Source of the DNA: Takifugu bimaculatus | Taxonomy: Eukaryota; Chordata; Actinopteri; Tetraodontiformes; Tetraodontidae | NCBI GenBank assembly: GCA_004026145.2 | Contig: CP034991.1 | Location: 1,732,134 to 1,796,133 of the forward strand | Length of the DNA stretch: 64,000 nt | Reading direction: 5' to 3' | Notes under the pieces: generated by a model | Told to the model about the DNA's origin: nothing | The model's input: only the letters and a program-made list of their open reading frames with translations | Database searches by the model: none | Shown here: positions 9,863-19,744 of the stretch, piece after piece | Position numbering within the stretch: position 1 is the first letter of the stretch | Layout: each line of letters starts with the position of its first letter | Translations under genes and position numbers: made by a program

Positions 9863-11753
9863 TTTGCCTGCGATGACACTCAAATATTTAAAGTCTGCAG
9901 TAAAATAATGAGCCAAGTCAGCTGTGGTATTTTAAAGATGATACCAGATGGATGATTCTGTTTGAGTGTGTGTGTGTGTGATTTAATGGGTGTGCATTTT
10001 CGAGGCTTGCCAGGTTGAAGTTGAATGTATTTTTATACACACTCCCATGAAGATACTGCGGCGCGGAGAATGGCCACGCGTCCACGCTGAGCCGCAGAGC
10101 TTCCTCATTTATGCCGGCAAAAGTTTAAAACCACAACAGGAATATTCCTTAAATGATTTATCTTTAACACTGATGTGGCGGCGTCATTTTTCAATCAAAA
10201 CATTCTTGAAAAGCTGCCTTTGTTCTTTCAGGATAAAAAAGGAATATCTGGGAAACAGATTCCGACAGAGCGGAGGACCATCTATCAGCGGCACATTCGG
10301 CCGTCCACCATGCTCGCCAAAAGCATCCTCGAAGGTAACGGCAGCAACCAGTGGCGACGCTTGCTTCTTCTATGGTTTTCTGCTTGCTCTTGTCCTCCTT
10401 TGTGCCCGTTTTGTAGCTTTTCCGCTTCATATTAGCGAGTTTTTGCGCTTCTCAGGGGCTCATTCTCGGTCCGAATGAGGTTTTGCTTTCAAAGTTCCGA
10501 ACATCCTGCTGTTAGAAAAAGTGTGACATTCCTCTGAAAAATTGGCAGCGTCTGAGTAATGATTCTATACGACGTTCAGAGTGAACCTTTTTTTCTTTGT
10601 TGCCCGTTTGCATGTGCTGTCTGGATGCTATTTTCATGACGCACTGTCATAAATACATTGGGAATAAACGGGTGTTCCTTTGCTGACAGGATACCGACCG
10701 GTGCAGTCTGATCCGTTCCTGGCGACCAGCCCATCCCTGCCCCCGCCGCTGAGCGATCGAATGAGGAAGAGAAGGGCCTTTGCTGACAAGGAGCTGGAAA
10801 CCATCATGTTGGAGCGCGAGTACAAAGAGCGAGAGCTCCTGGAGAACAGCCAGGTGGCCCCGGCCTCGCTCCTCTTCCCCAACAACATGGTCCATCACGC
10901 CGCAGAGTACAACTACAAGACGGCCTATTCGCAACCGGCTCAGCCCAAAGAACTGTGCAACTTCCTGAGCCCAAACTGCCTGGACCTGCCCATCCAGTAC
11001 CCCCCTGGCTCGGCCAACGTTGAGCTCATCTCCTCCAATGTCAGCGTGGCCACCACCTACTGCCACTACCCGCTGCAGCCGTCGCGGGGCAACTTTGTGA
11101 TGTGGCCCCGCGGCTCGTCCAACCTGGGCGATGCCCTGCTCTACCAGCAGTGCCTCTTCAACGCCACGGCCGTGCAGAACATGAAGCCGGGGGCCGTGTG
11201 GGAGCCCAAGGTGATGCCCGCTGAGAGCCAGCTGCCGGAGCAGGAGGCCGCTCTCGCCGCCAGACTGGAGGGATCGCGAGCTGCTGCGCTGCAGGGATCT
11301 ACGGACCCTCAGAGGCCCAACCCAAAGACTCTCACCCAGGGGGCACCGAGGGAGTGCTCGGCCTTCTCTCCACCTAAGAGGAGCTTCGCAAATTCACAGT
11401 CCCAGAATTCCAGCCAAGTCCTGAACAAGCTAAGCAAGGATGGTAACAAGCTTTCCATGAAACTCAACTCCTTCCAGACCCTCATGCAGAGCTCCCTGAA
11501 CGATAAAACCAGCAGCGGCGCGTTGTCGGACCCCAAGAACCAGTACTGCAAAGAGCGCTTTGAGGAGTCGGCCCGGAGGTTTAGGGAAGGCTCCATCAAA
11601 GACATTCAGGCCCTGAAGCTCTTAGACAGGTACCCCAAAGACTTCCTGTCCAAACCTGTGGGGAGCAAGATGGTTCCCGGCGAGTCCTTATCCTTCTCTG
11701 TGGAGGCCATCCTCAAGAGACCCGCGCCAGCCATGAATCGAGCATTCCATTAA
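8730..11753 (+). CDS. dmrt2a: dmrt2a: doublesex and mab-3 related transcription factor 2a (three coding exons)
   Basis: DM-domain transcription factor; the fish copy linked to dmrt3 is dmrt2a (terra), known for roles in somite symmetry, left-right patterning and muscle. CDS join(8730..9095, 10232..10334, 10690..11753), 510 residues, normal length. An acidic N terminus carries the DMRT2-type EIDVEGLE motif. The DM domain is at about 66-113 with ligands C70, C73, H85, C89 and H76, C94, C96, C99. Exon 2 encodes DKKGISGKQ...LAKSILEG, a DMRT2 hallmark. Exon 3 has the conserved DRMRKRRAFADKELE block, ISSNVSVATTY, DALLYQQCL and the C-terminal LSFSVEAILKRP. There is no DMA domain, as expected for DMRT2. 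The ATG at 8730 has G at -3; no upstream in-frame ATG exists after the acceptor at 8715. All junctions keep frame. Confidence 0.96.
9106..9135 (+). repeat. (GT)n microsatellite next to the dmrt2a donor site
   Basis: About 15 GT units starting 10 bases downstream of the coding exon 1 splice donor. It supplies many alternative GT dinucleotides and can vary in length. Confidence 0.9.
9817..9861 (+). repeat. (GT)n microsatellite in a dmrt2a intron
   Basis: About 22 uninterrupted GT units. A shorter GT tract lies at about 9966-9980. Confidence 0.93.
10232..10334 (+). CDS. dmrt2a: dmrt2a coding exon 2
   Basis: Residues 123-156 plus one base. Acceptor ttctttcag ends at 10231; donor g|gtaacg follows 10334. 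Encodes the conserved post-DM segment DKKGISGKQ to LAKSILEG. Confidence 0.92.
10690..11753 (+). CDS. dmrt2a: dmrt2a coding exon 3 (C-terminal region)
   Basis: Begins with the last two bases of the Gly codon (GYRP) after acceptor gctgacag at 10689 and ends with TAA at 11751-11753. It holds the basic DRMRKRRAF block, DMRT2-specific motifs and the conserved C terminus. Confidence 0.94.
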
Positions 11754-11789
11754 TTTTTCAATTTTTGCACTGTAAGCACAATTTTCTAA

Positions 11790-11795
11790 AATAAA
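11790..11795 (+). terminator. dmrt2a: Proximal poly(A) signal of dmrt2a (putative)
   Basis: AATAAA 37 bases after the stop codon. A second signal at 11977 is the more likely main site; use of both would give two short 3' UTR lengths. Confidence 0.35.
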
Positions 11796-11976
11796 AAAGA
11801 AATCACAGTTAAAGCGAATCCACAACAACAGGCACTGCATCAGACAATTTAAGCCCAGCAGAATTTCTGTATATTTTCCACTGTTGATATTTATGTACAG
11901 TATGTTTTTACATTTGCATGTTTAATAACTTTATTGTGTAGAGTATTTAAACAATTTTGCAACGTTTCCTCATGTC

Positions 11977-11982
11977 AATAAA
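11977..11982 (+). terminator. dmrt2a: Main poly(A) signal of dmrt2a
   Basis: AATAAA 224 bases after the stop, followed by a T/G-rich stretch (gtgttgct, then tttgttgctgt) that fits a downstream element. Suggests a 3' UTR of about 250 bases. Confidence 0.65.
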
Positions 11983-12009
11983 CCCAAGTGTTGCTATAAA
12001 AACTGGTGC

Positions 12010-12919
12010 TTTTCAAGTTTGTTGCTGTCAACTGGGCTCAAATTCATGAGCAGGTTTATAATTATGCTGTTAATGGGAATACATGACAGCAAACGTTTTA
12101 GTATTATTGCTATTTTTTATCAGGAAATAGTCAGAAAACCTGTCTAAAAGGTCAGAAATGTACAAAAGTTTCACATCTCAATTTAATCCTCAATTTTAAA
12201 TGAAATTTGTCCATATTAATAGCAACCAAGCCTACCATCTTTGCAAATCACCGGGCAATAAACTGCTTCATTCTTTGTAGCTTTGGCAGCGAATATTTTG
12301 TTTGTTAAAAGCCAGAAATTGGGGCTGTTTTACGATAAAGGTTTTAAACACAAATCACGCGAAAAGCAAAGGGCTGAATGAAGTGTGCATGTGGCAGAGT
12401 TTGTGTGGATAAAGCGCGTTCCTCAGAGACTGAAACAGGATATTGGTCCCATAAATCTGCGAGCTGCATCATCTCATCCATTCAAGATGCATTTCTCCAC
12501 TCATTCCTTTCCAGTTATGGGCTCGCCGCGTGCACGCGCACACGCACGTGCCTGTGCGTGTACGCGTGTGTATGAGTGTGTGTCCATGGTGAGAGGTGGC
12601 TCCAAACATGGGTTTCACATGAGTTGCAAAACACAGACCTGTTCAACAATGAATGAAAGGTTAAAGAAAACAGGCGGTAATCTCTTATTTCTGTCTGGAA
12701 CAAACGTTCAGGTTTCATCTGTGTGAATCTGCAGCCAAACCACTTGACTCTCTGACAGATGTGCTATTTTCTTGTCACTACATGTTTTTTTTTTTATTTT
12801 ATTTCATCTCGGGCTGGATTGTTTCAAAGCGCTGCTGTTGTTGCTGCTGTAATTACAGCCTCCTGATATTACACTGCAATACAGAGAGCTGCCATTATTT
12901 TTAGCCTGTGATATTTAAT

Positions 12920-12920
<1 letters not shown>
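12010..12920. other. Start of the dmrt2a-smarca2 gene-free interval
   Basis: Unique sequence with a short alternating CA/CG/TG block at about 12533-12582, but no supported gene or RNA. Confidence 0.5.
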
Positions 12921-13005
<85 letters not shown>

Positions 13006-13014
13006 TCTCTCTCT
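12921..13014 (+). repeat. (CT)n microsatellite
   Basis: About 94 bases of CT broken once by an A at 13000. The long homopurine/homopyrimidine mirror sequence can form triplex (H-) DNA. Confidence 0.96.
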
Positions 13015-13019
13015 AATCA

Positions 13020-13740
13020 CAGTGGAAATTATATAACCAAACACAAATCATGCTTACATGGTTAACAAGCTTTAATGGATTTCCTCTTGTTTTACTTTTC
13101 TTCTTAAACAGTCAACAAAATTGTAAATTAAGAGACAAAGCTGGAGCAGCACCCTGCAACTACAGAGGGGGACAAGTGCCGGTGTCAATAAAAATGTCAC
13201 TCCTGTGAGTGAAAACACACAAATTAGTTAGATGAGTTTGTTACTGTACATGCTGTAAGATGAGCCTTCGCTATAGGAATAAATGAATAAATTATTTCTG
13301 ACAATAGATGATTAAAAATGACTCATACTGGCTCTTAGAATCACCCATTCGCTGATCACAACCCTGAGCAAAGTTTAGGGTCAAATTTATGTCTAAATTT
13401 GCCAGCTACAGTATGAATAATATTTCAAAAGTCTGATTTTTCCTTTGAACTCCTGGATAAAACAGACAAGTCCCCCAAATAAAGGTTCTGCTGCTGTTGA
13501 CACAACCCCAATAAAATCAACTTCTTCTTCTGCTCGACTTCATACAGCCCGGCCACAAAGCCCACAAAGAAGCTCTTGTCTGTTTTTGTCTGTGACTTAA
13601 CGACGTTTGTGTGCACGTGAATGTGACGCATTGAGTGTGAGAACATGAGCAGGGCGACAGTGTTTGTCTGCACTAACCGCCACTGATAAGTATCTGCTGA
13701 TGTCCTTAAGGCCTCATTTCCACAGTGTGAGATTTAACAT
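13020..13740. other. Gene-free sequence
   Basis: AT-rich unique sequence between two microsatellites; nothing recognisable. Confidence 0.4.
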
Positions 13741-13749
13741 GTCAGCAGA

Positions 13750-13750
<1 letters not shown>

Positions 13751-13806
<56 letters not shown>
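13751..13806 (+). repeat. (AC)n microsatellite
   Basis: 28 uninterrupted AC units. A further impure CA/CG tract lies at 13916-13982. Confidence 0.95.
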
Positions 13807-13808
<2 letters not shown>

Positions 13809-13915
13809 CATCTTTCCTCCATCGTTCTTTAATCAACAGTTGCAGATCACACAGTAGCATTCTGTTTGAGGTGTTGTTTGACTTTCCTTCTTGATGTGAT
13901 GTTGGGAAAAGAGAC

Positions 13916-13982
13916 ACGCGCACGCCGCACACATGCACGCCCCACACGCACATACACACACACACACACACGTATGCACACA
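13916..13982 (+). repeat. Impure CA/CG alternating tract
   Basis: Alternating purine-pyrimidine sequence mixing CG and CA steps, with (AC)8 in the middle. Such a tract favours Z-DNA. Confidence 0.75.
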
Positions 13983-14240
13983 GACGAGGAGTTTTGTCTT
14001 TCGCAGCTCTTATTTCAAGGCTCAGTTTGTTGCTAACACACAGATTAATGTGGTCGTGTTATGGTTCCTGTAAATGTCGCGACACTCGAGCTCTTGCTGG
14101 CATTTGAATGACTGTTTATTTAGTTATTTCCCCTACGAGTTAAGATTTAACAGAAAAGAACAGAACTTTTCTGGATTCTCTTCAGAATTCATTATTTACC
14201 CATTCTTGCGTAAGGACGGGAAATAAGTTTCTTACAGAAA

Positions 14241-14253
14241 CGCCCCCTTGTGG
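14241..14253 (-). promoter_or_regulatory. CTCF-like site 3 (weaker)
   Basis: The minus strand reads CCACAAGGGGGCG, holding the strong AGGGGGCG core but departing from the consensus at one position. Same orientation as sites 1 and 2. It lies at the dmrt2a side of the gene-free interval. Confidence 0.35.
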
Positions 14254-14259
14254 CCAAAT

Positions 14260-16495
14260 TAGATGTCAGAAAGTTGTCAGAAAGAAAGTCTTGTGGACAG
14301 GCTCTTTACTCATCCAGGCCAGCATTCTTTAAGTCCTTTATATGATGCTAAGTTATTCTATTAGAATGATAACAAACTAATCTTTGAAAGCACGCTGAGA
14401 GAAAGTAGCTGCTTTAACGTGTTGGGACCTGATGTGAAGTTATGTGAATGCTTATATTATTTTTTTCATTGTATAGCATTGAAGGGAAGCTAATGTAGCT
14501 AGGCAAAACAAAAAAAACCCATCAGAAATGACGATACATCATATGAAACTATGCAGGGTGGACCTCCCCTCTTCAGATCTACAACAGCTCTATTCTTCTC
14601 TTTCCCTCCTGCCCATATGGCATTTGGCTGCCCTGCCAATGACTTTTGGTTGGTTTATTGCTTTATCACCATCTCAACACCCCCTCACCCCCCACCACAC
14701 ACACACACCTTCTCCAGGTGTTGAAGCAACAAATCCATTTCACTGTTGCTGTTGTCACGCCACCACCTCCCTGCCCACCTGATCCGCTATAATCCTTTGC
14801 ACATTAAGAATCTATTAAGCGCCACAAACTTAAACACGCATTCCCTGCACATATTATTTTGACTATAGGAATAAATGGCACATGCTGTGTTTTGCCTGTG
14901 TGGTCAGCAGGCGTGAAGGAAAGGACAGGATCCCTTTTCATTTCCACCCGCGTTGCTTCCCTCGGCCTCCACCAGCAGCAGGGAGAAGAACGCTGGCCTG
15001 TTCCTGCATTCTTTCCCAGCACCTTGTAATCCAATAAGAAATGTGTAGCACTGCCGCCTTTTGACAAGTAGCTCCCACTTAATTACCACGTTGTTAGGGT
15101 TGACAGGCCTGTGGGGCGATAGGGGCTAACGACTGGTGGTTCTTGGCTTGGGGGGGGGGGGGGGGGTAGTCTGGTCTGGAAATATCCACTGTGCTCCTGC
15201 ACATGCATTGGTCATGCATAATGATACATTTAAGTGCAGGTTTTAAGTGTTACAGTATAAAAATGTCAAAACCTGAGGTTTGTTCGGAGTCATTAACAGT
15301 ACAGTTGCGACTGTTGCAGTTAGCTGTTTACACATCTTATCAGTGGTAATCGTGATTAAAAGCTGAACCTTTCAGACTCAAGGTGAAACTTGGCTTCTTT
15401 CCGGTTCCTGACCCAGTGAACTTTTTTTTTATTATTGATATTATTCCAGTGCTTATCAGTGTGTTTTATTACTCCAGTGCTGCTGAACGTGTTTTCTAGG
15501 TGACAATATGGCCTCATAAAATCCCTGTAGTGCCAGCAGCTTGGGTATACTGGAATAACATAATAATAATTTACACACTCTTGTTAGTACTGTTGGACAG
15601 ACAATAAAAACTAACTAAACATTTTATTCCTGGCTTTAAGTGGGTGTGTGGTTTGTGTATGTGTATGACCATTGTTGTCCATGTTGATGGTTTCATTGTT
15701 CATTGTCCCGTTGCCTTCTGAGGGTAGACAGCAATCCTCTCTAGCCTTGTGTTAGCTGTTATCCTCCAGGGTCGAGCATGAGAGCATGAGAAAAGTGACA
15801 TTTTTGCAATGCAAACTGACATTTGGAGCAATGAAGTAAAACACCTGAACAGCCAGTGTGAGGCTCAAAGCAAACAGCAAGAGGCCGCAGGCCCGTAAAA
15901 CAATTACCCCTCTTCAGTCTGTCCCGGATGGGGAGCAACAAGCAGAGAGAGTGACGCTGACACCTCCGCCTACTGTTTGCCTCGCTGTCCCGTTCAAGCG
16001 TAGCAGAAGCCGAGCGCGTCCGCCTCGATTTGCAAGCTGAAGCTACATTGCTTGAAGACGCGTGCTACCTTGTCTGGAACAATTCTGAAACATTCATGAA
16101 GGAATGACGGGGAAAGGCAAATACAGGCCACTTCCAATCCAGACGATTGCCACATTTGCAAGTTTATGCAAATAGTTGTAAATCTTTGAGCAGCCAGTAT
16201 TTGGAAAGGCGAGTCTTGAGGGAAAGGCAAGACGATCGCGGCTTCTTGGCTCACTTGGCTCACATGTATCATGAGTCACTGACAGAAATCAAACACTCTT
16301 CCAGACTGGCTTTGGAGAAACATTGAAACACCATTAGATTTTTTTTTAAATCTGGTGCTTTGCAGATGTATGTCTTTATTTTTGGAGACACATCTTCCCT
16401 CGCAGGTGACCTTTCTGCAGAATTTGCCAGTCTAAGCGTTCATGTAAATACTATGGAAACAAGCTTTGTGTTGCATTGTCACTCAAAGAAAATAT
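14260..16495. other. Gene-free sequence with a candidate enhancer-like stretch
   Basis: Unique sequence without a supported gene. The stretch at about 16090-16275 is of balanced composition and free of simple repeats, and holds a POU octamer ATGCAAAT at 16166-16173, so it is a candidate conserved non-coding element. Confidence 0.4.
15150..15166 (+). repeat. Poly(G) run
   Basis: 17 consecutive G; the exact length is prone to sequencing error. Confidence 0.9.
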
Positions 16496-16499
16496 CATC

Positions 16500-16665
16500 T
16501 CCTGCGCAGCGCCGCTCTGGGCTCTGGACACGGGGGATGTTATCTTTGCCGCCTACCTCGGCCCCTCTGGGCGGCGTGGTAGCGCGGCGGCGTTGTAGCG
16601 CGGCTGCGCGCGAGGCATCGATGTGGCGCTGCTGACTCCGAGACCGCGCGGGCCGAGGTCTGCAC
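16500..16665. promoter_or_regulatory. CpG-rich island in the gene-free interval
   Basis: I count about 24 CpG dinucleotides in about 160 bases, far denser than the surroundings. The decamer gtagcgcggc occurs twice (near 16579 and 16594). No conserved open reading frame is seen. It may be the promoter of an unannotated non-coding transcript or a Polycomb-type CpG island. Confidence 0.45.
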
Positions 16666-16669
16666 AGAT

Positions 16670-19600
16670 GGTGCAGCTGTACCAACGCAGTGATAAATGT
16701 CCACACACCTGGCTCACACTAACTAGAACAAACATCATGGTTAACAATTAAAAGCTTCCATTTGCATAGACCGATAAAGTGTATTCAAATGTGCACTCCT
16801 GTTCAGGCCACAGGCTCCCCAAAGGCAAACAGAACATCTGGAGTCAATCTGAGGTGGAGCGTGCACGCTCCTGCTATCTGTTGGGGTCGAATCACAGAAA
16901 ACACACGCTGATAACAGGCTGGTTAGATCAGAAAATAACTTAATTCCATTATCAGTTCTCCTGAGTGCTACTATTTCATTAATATAACTGCATTTCCTAA
17001 CAGATATTAAACACAGCATATTATTTGCTTGCATTTCAGTTGCCATGGTGATAAACTGTGCCTTCTTACGTACTCCATGTGGGCCTGTATGCAGCTGGCT
17101 GCGCAGATGGAGCTTCCACATTGAAAGATGGATTTAATAAGCTGCCAGAAGTCCAGACTTGTAACTTCTGTGTCTGCACAGACGGGACTGGGTGCATTTC
17201 CTGGGCCGTAGTTCGGCTTCATCTGGACGGCGCCCACGTGGGAATCAAGAAACGGAGGAAACCCTCGCCGGTGTGTGTGCCAGTAGCAGATATCCATCAA
17301 GCAGCAATATTTAGAGGCAATGCAGGATTAGAGTGTTTAGGTGATGTGGGGAAAATAAGGGTGTGGAGGAAGGCTGTTTGGGATTTTTACAGTGCTGGAA
17401 GTAACGCCAAATCCCAGACCTGCGTCCTTTAAAATGGACGACACGGGTTCTGATCCAGCATATAATAAGGCAAAGCCTTCACACTCTAAGTCGTTGGAGT
17501 TCTACAGAGCCAAGTTCACTGTTTCATCAGGTCACTAAAAGCTTTAAAGGAAATGATTCCCCTGTAAAATCAACATGTCACAAGCAGGAATAATTAAATC
17601 AGTCGTGAGTGTGGACGTCAAATAACGACTTACGTCAGCGGCCGCCTGAAGGTGCAGGTGGAAGCTTTAACCTTGGAGTTGATCCGACAAAACCTGTTGC
17701 CACTGTGACATTTTGGCACTGTGACACTTTCCGACTGTTTGGCCAACACCGCCTGTGCTATTCTCTCTGTTTTCCCATCAACACATTTTGTTTCCTGTAC
17801 AATAGGGTGAAAAGAAACTGGTTTCCATTTGTTATCTGGTGTTTGAAGAGGCCGGGGCATGTTTTGCTGCAGAAGTCGGACTGGCAGCGTTCACAGGAAC
17901 GTAATCCCCTTTTCTCAGGAGTCGTGTCGCTGTTGATCATCGGTTTATCAGGCGGCTGAGACACAATGGACCCATTCTGGGATTAAGTGTAACCTGCTGC
18001 GATGAGGAGCCTGATGGGGGAAATATGAACACGATAAATCATCATCATGCACCCAAATGACCCGCAATGGACACACAGATGAATTGTGAACTTAATCAAA
18101 ATGCACTAATATTCAATAATTTATGAAGCTGTTTTTTTTTTTGGAATACTTTATATTAAGACTTTTCTGCCAGATACAACTCTTCTCGGCTTTGTCCCAG
18201 GAGGAGAAACGGGCCGAAAATGAAACCCAACCCCCGTAGATGAAAAACAAAACCCCTCGTATTCGCGTGCATCTTAAAATTTATATGGGACTTTTCCTCT
18301 TTTACTGAGCTACATGAAAGTGTTTTATGGTGAACCTGTGTGACACCCAAGGGGGTGGGGTGGGGGCTGGGTGGTAGTGGTGGTGGGGGTGCACTTCTGA
18401 GGTGGAGTTTGGCCACTTGACTCATCCAATACATCACCTGTAGGTCTGGCCTTGGGAAAGCCGGCTCGATGGGATGTTGTGTGACGTACTGCAGTAATGG
18501 GGTGCATGTGATGAGTAACGTTCATGGTTGGACATAGATGAGGTTTCATCAGAAATACAGGGAGAAACTTTATTTTATCTAAGAAAACTTTACCACCATT
18601 ATTGTTCATTTGCCGAACTGTGATAAGATAAATGAGGCCAAACCCACAAAAGTCAGTCAGGCGCACAAGTGTGTTGTGCAATCTTCATCAGCATCTGATA
18701 GTCACAATCCAGTAAATGTGCAACTAGAGCTGAGAGTTTGTGTGGGCGGCTGTAGAAACATGGTGCATCAGCAGTCTCGCACCCACGGAGGGGGAGCAGA
18801 ATTAAATATTATTAAGTCATCCTCAGTGTACAATAATTCTCTAATTCCTGGATCTGTTGTCCCCACCATGCTGATTAACACTGAATCAGGATCTCTACCT
18901 GCCTCAGCTCAATGAAAGCACGAGTTCTAGAGTCTTCTCCCCCCAGAGACTCAAGCCGGTCGTAATTTGAATGAAAACAAACATCATCCTGGTAGAAATG
19001 AAAGACGGATGTCGAGAGGATAAAAGAAGCAACCTAACAAGGAAAGAAGCGTCTTTTCCTCGGATACAGTGGGGTCAAGCACAAACAGAGGTCGGGGAAG
19101 ACATCAGGTTTGTATTTGCGCTGTAAAATACCACTTGTGCATCTGCTCCACCTGTAAGAAATTTATCAAGAGGAGGATGGCAGGAGGTCCTCAGACATGT
19201 GCTGTTCAGGTGCTCGACTCGGAGTCGCAATAAGGAAAGGTGAGATTTATGCTCCCGCACTTAAAAGTCCAAACTACATCTCCTATGGGGTTGATTATTG
19301 CTCCGATTCAAGGGAGCGCATTGAATTCAATGATGTAATACAATAGATCTGAGACACTAATGATTCCTGCATGTGGAACAACTTCCCAAAGTCCGAAAAA
19401 CTCCTCACAAATGCCGCTGCTGAGGAACATGGCCCAGATCTGCTTCTCTTCCACCAGAAATGTAATGTATGTGTAAAGAATTACTTGAGTGGAAGAACAA
19501 ACCACAGAAGGAAAAATATCCACTTCCTCTGGGCCTGAGAGCGACGCGTGGACGGCCAGACGGGCAGCGCCAGCGAGCGGAGTGAAGGAGAAGGCGAGTC

Positions 19601-19695
19601 GATATGCTTGGTAACTCATCGTCATTTAAATTGTTCCAGAAAGGACCTGACTCAAAATGAAGAATATGAGCCTAAAATAACGTGTTACTTTCAAA
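16670..19695. other. Gene-free sequence
   Basis: Unique sequence with a POU octamer (ATTTGCAT 16760-16767). A CpG-richer patch occurs at about 19528-19600. No supported gene; the open frames here show no conserved motif or coding bias. Confidence 0.4.
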
Positions 19696-19700
19696 GGAGA

Positions 19701-19739
19701 AACTTTTTTCAGGTGATGCAGCATCACCTGAAAAAAGTT
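19701..19739. repeat. Perfect 39-bp palindrome (19-bp arms, 1-nt centre)
   Basis: Arm 1 (19701-19719) is aacttttttcaggtgatgc. Arm 2 (19721-19739) is its exact reverse complement, with a single A between them. Each arm carries an E2-box (CAGGTG/CACCTG) of the ZEB/Snail/E-protein type. Such perfection implies recent origin or selection. Confidence 0.95.
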
Positions 19740-19744
19740 AACTG

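Noticed and set aside
9990..10478. 162-residue open frame overlapping dmrt2a coding exon 2
   Set aside because: A shadow frame. The exon is read in a different frame, with proper splice sites and DMRT2 sequence.
10652..10660. DMRT-binding-like core (tacattg) near dmrt2a coding exon 3
   Set aside because: Only a partial match to the DMRT consensus; such short cores are frequent by chance.
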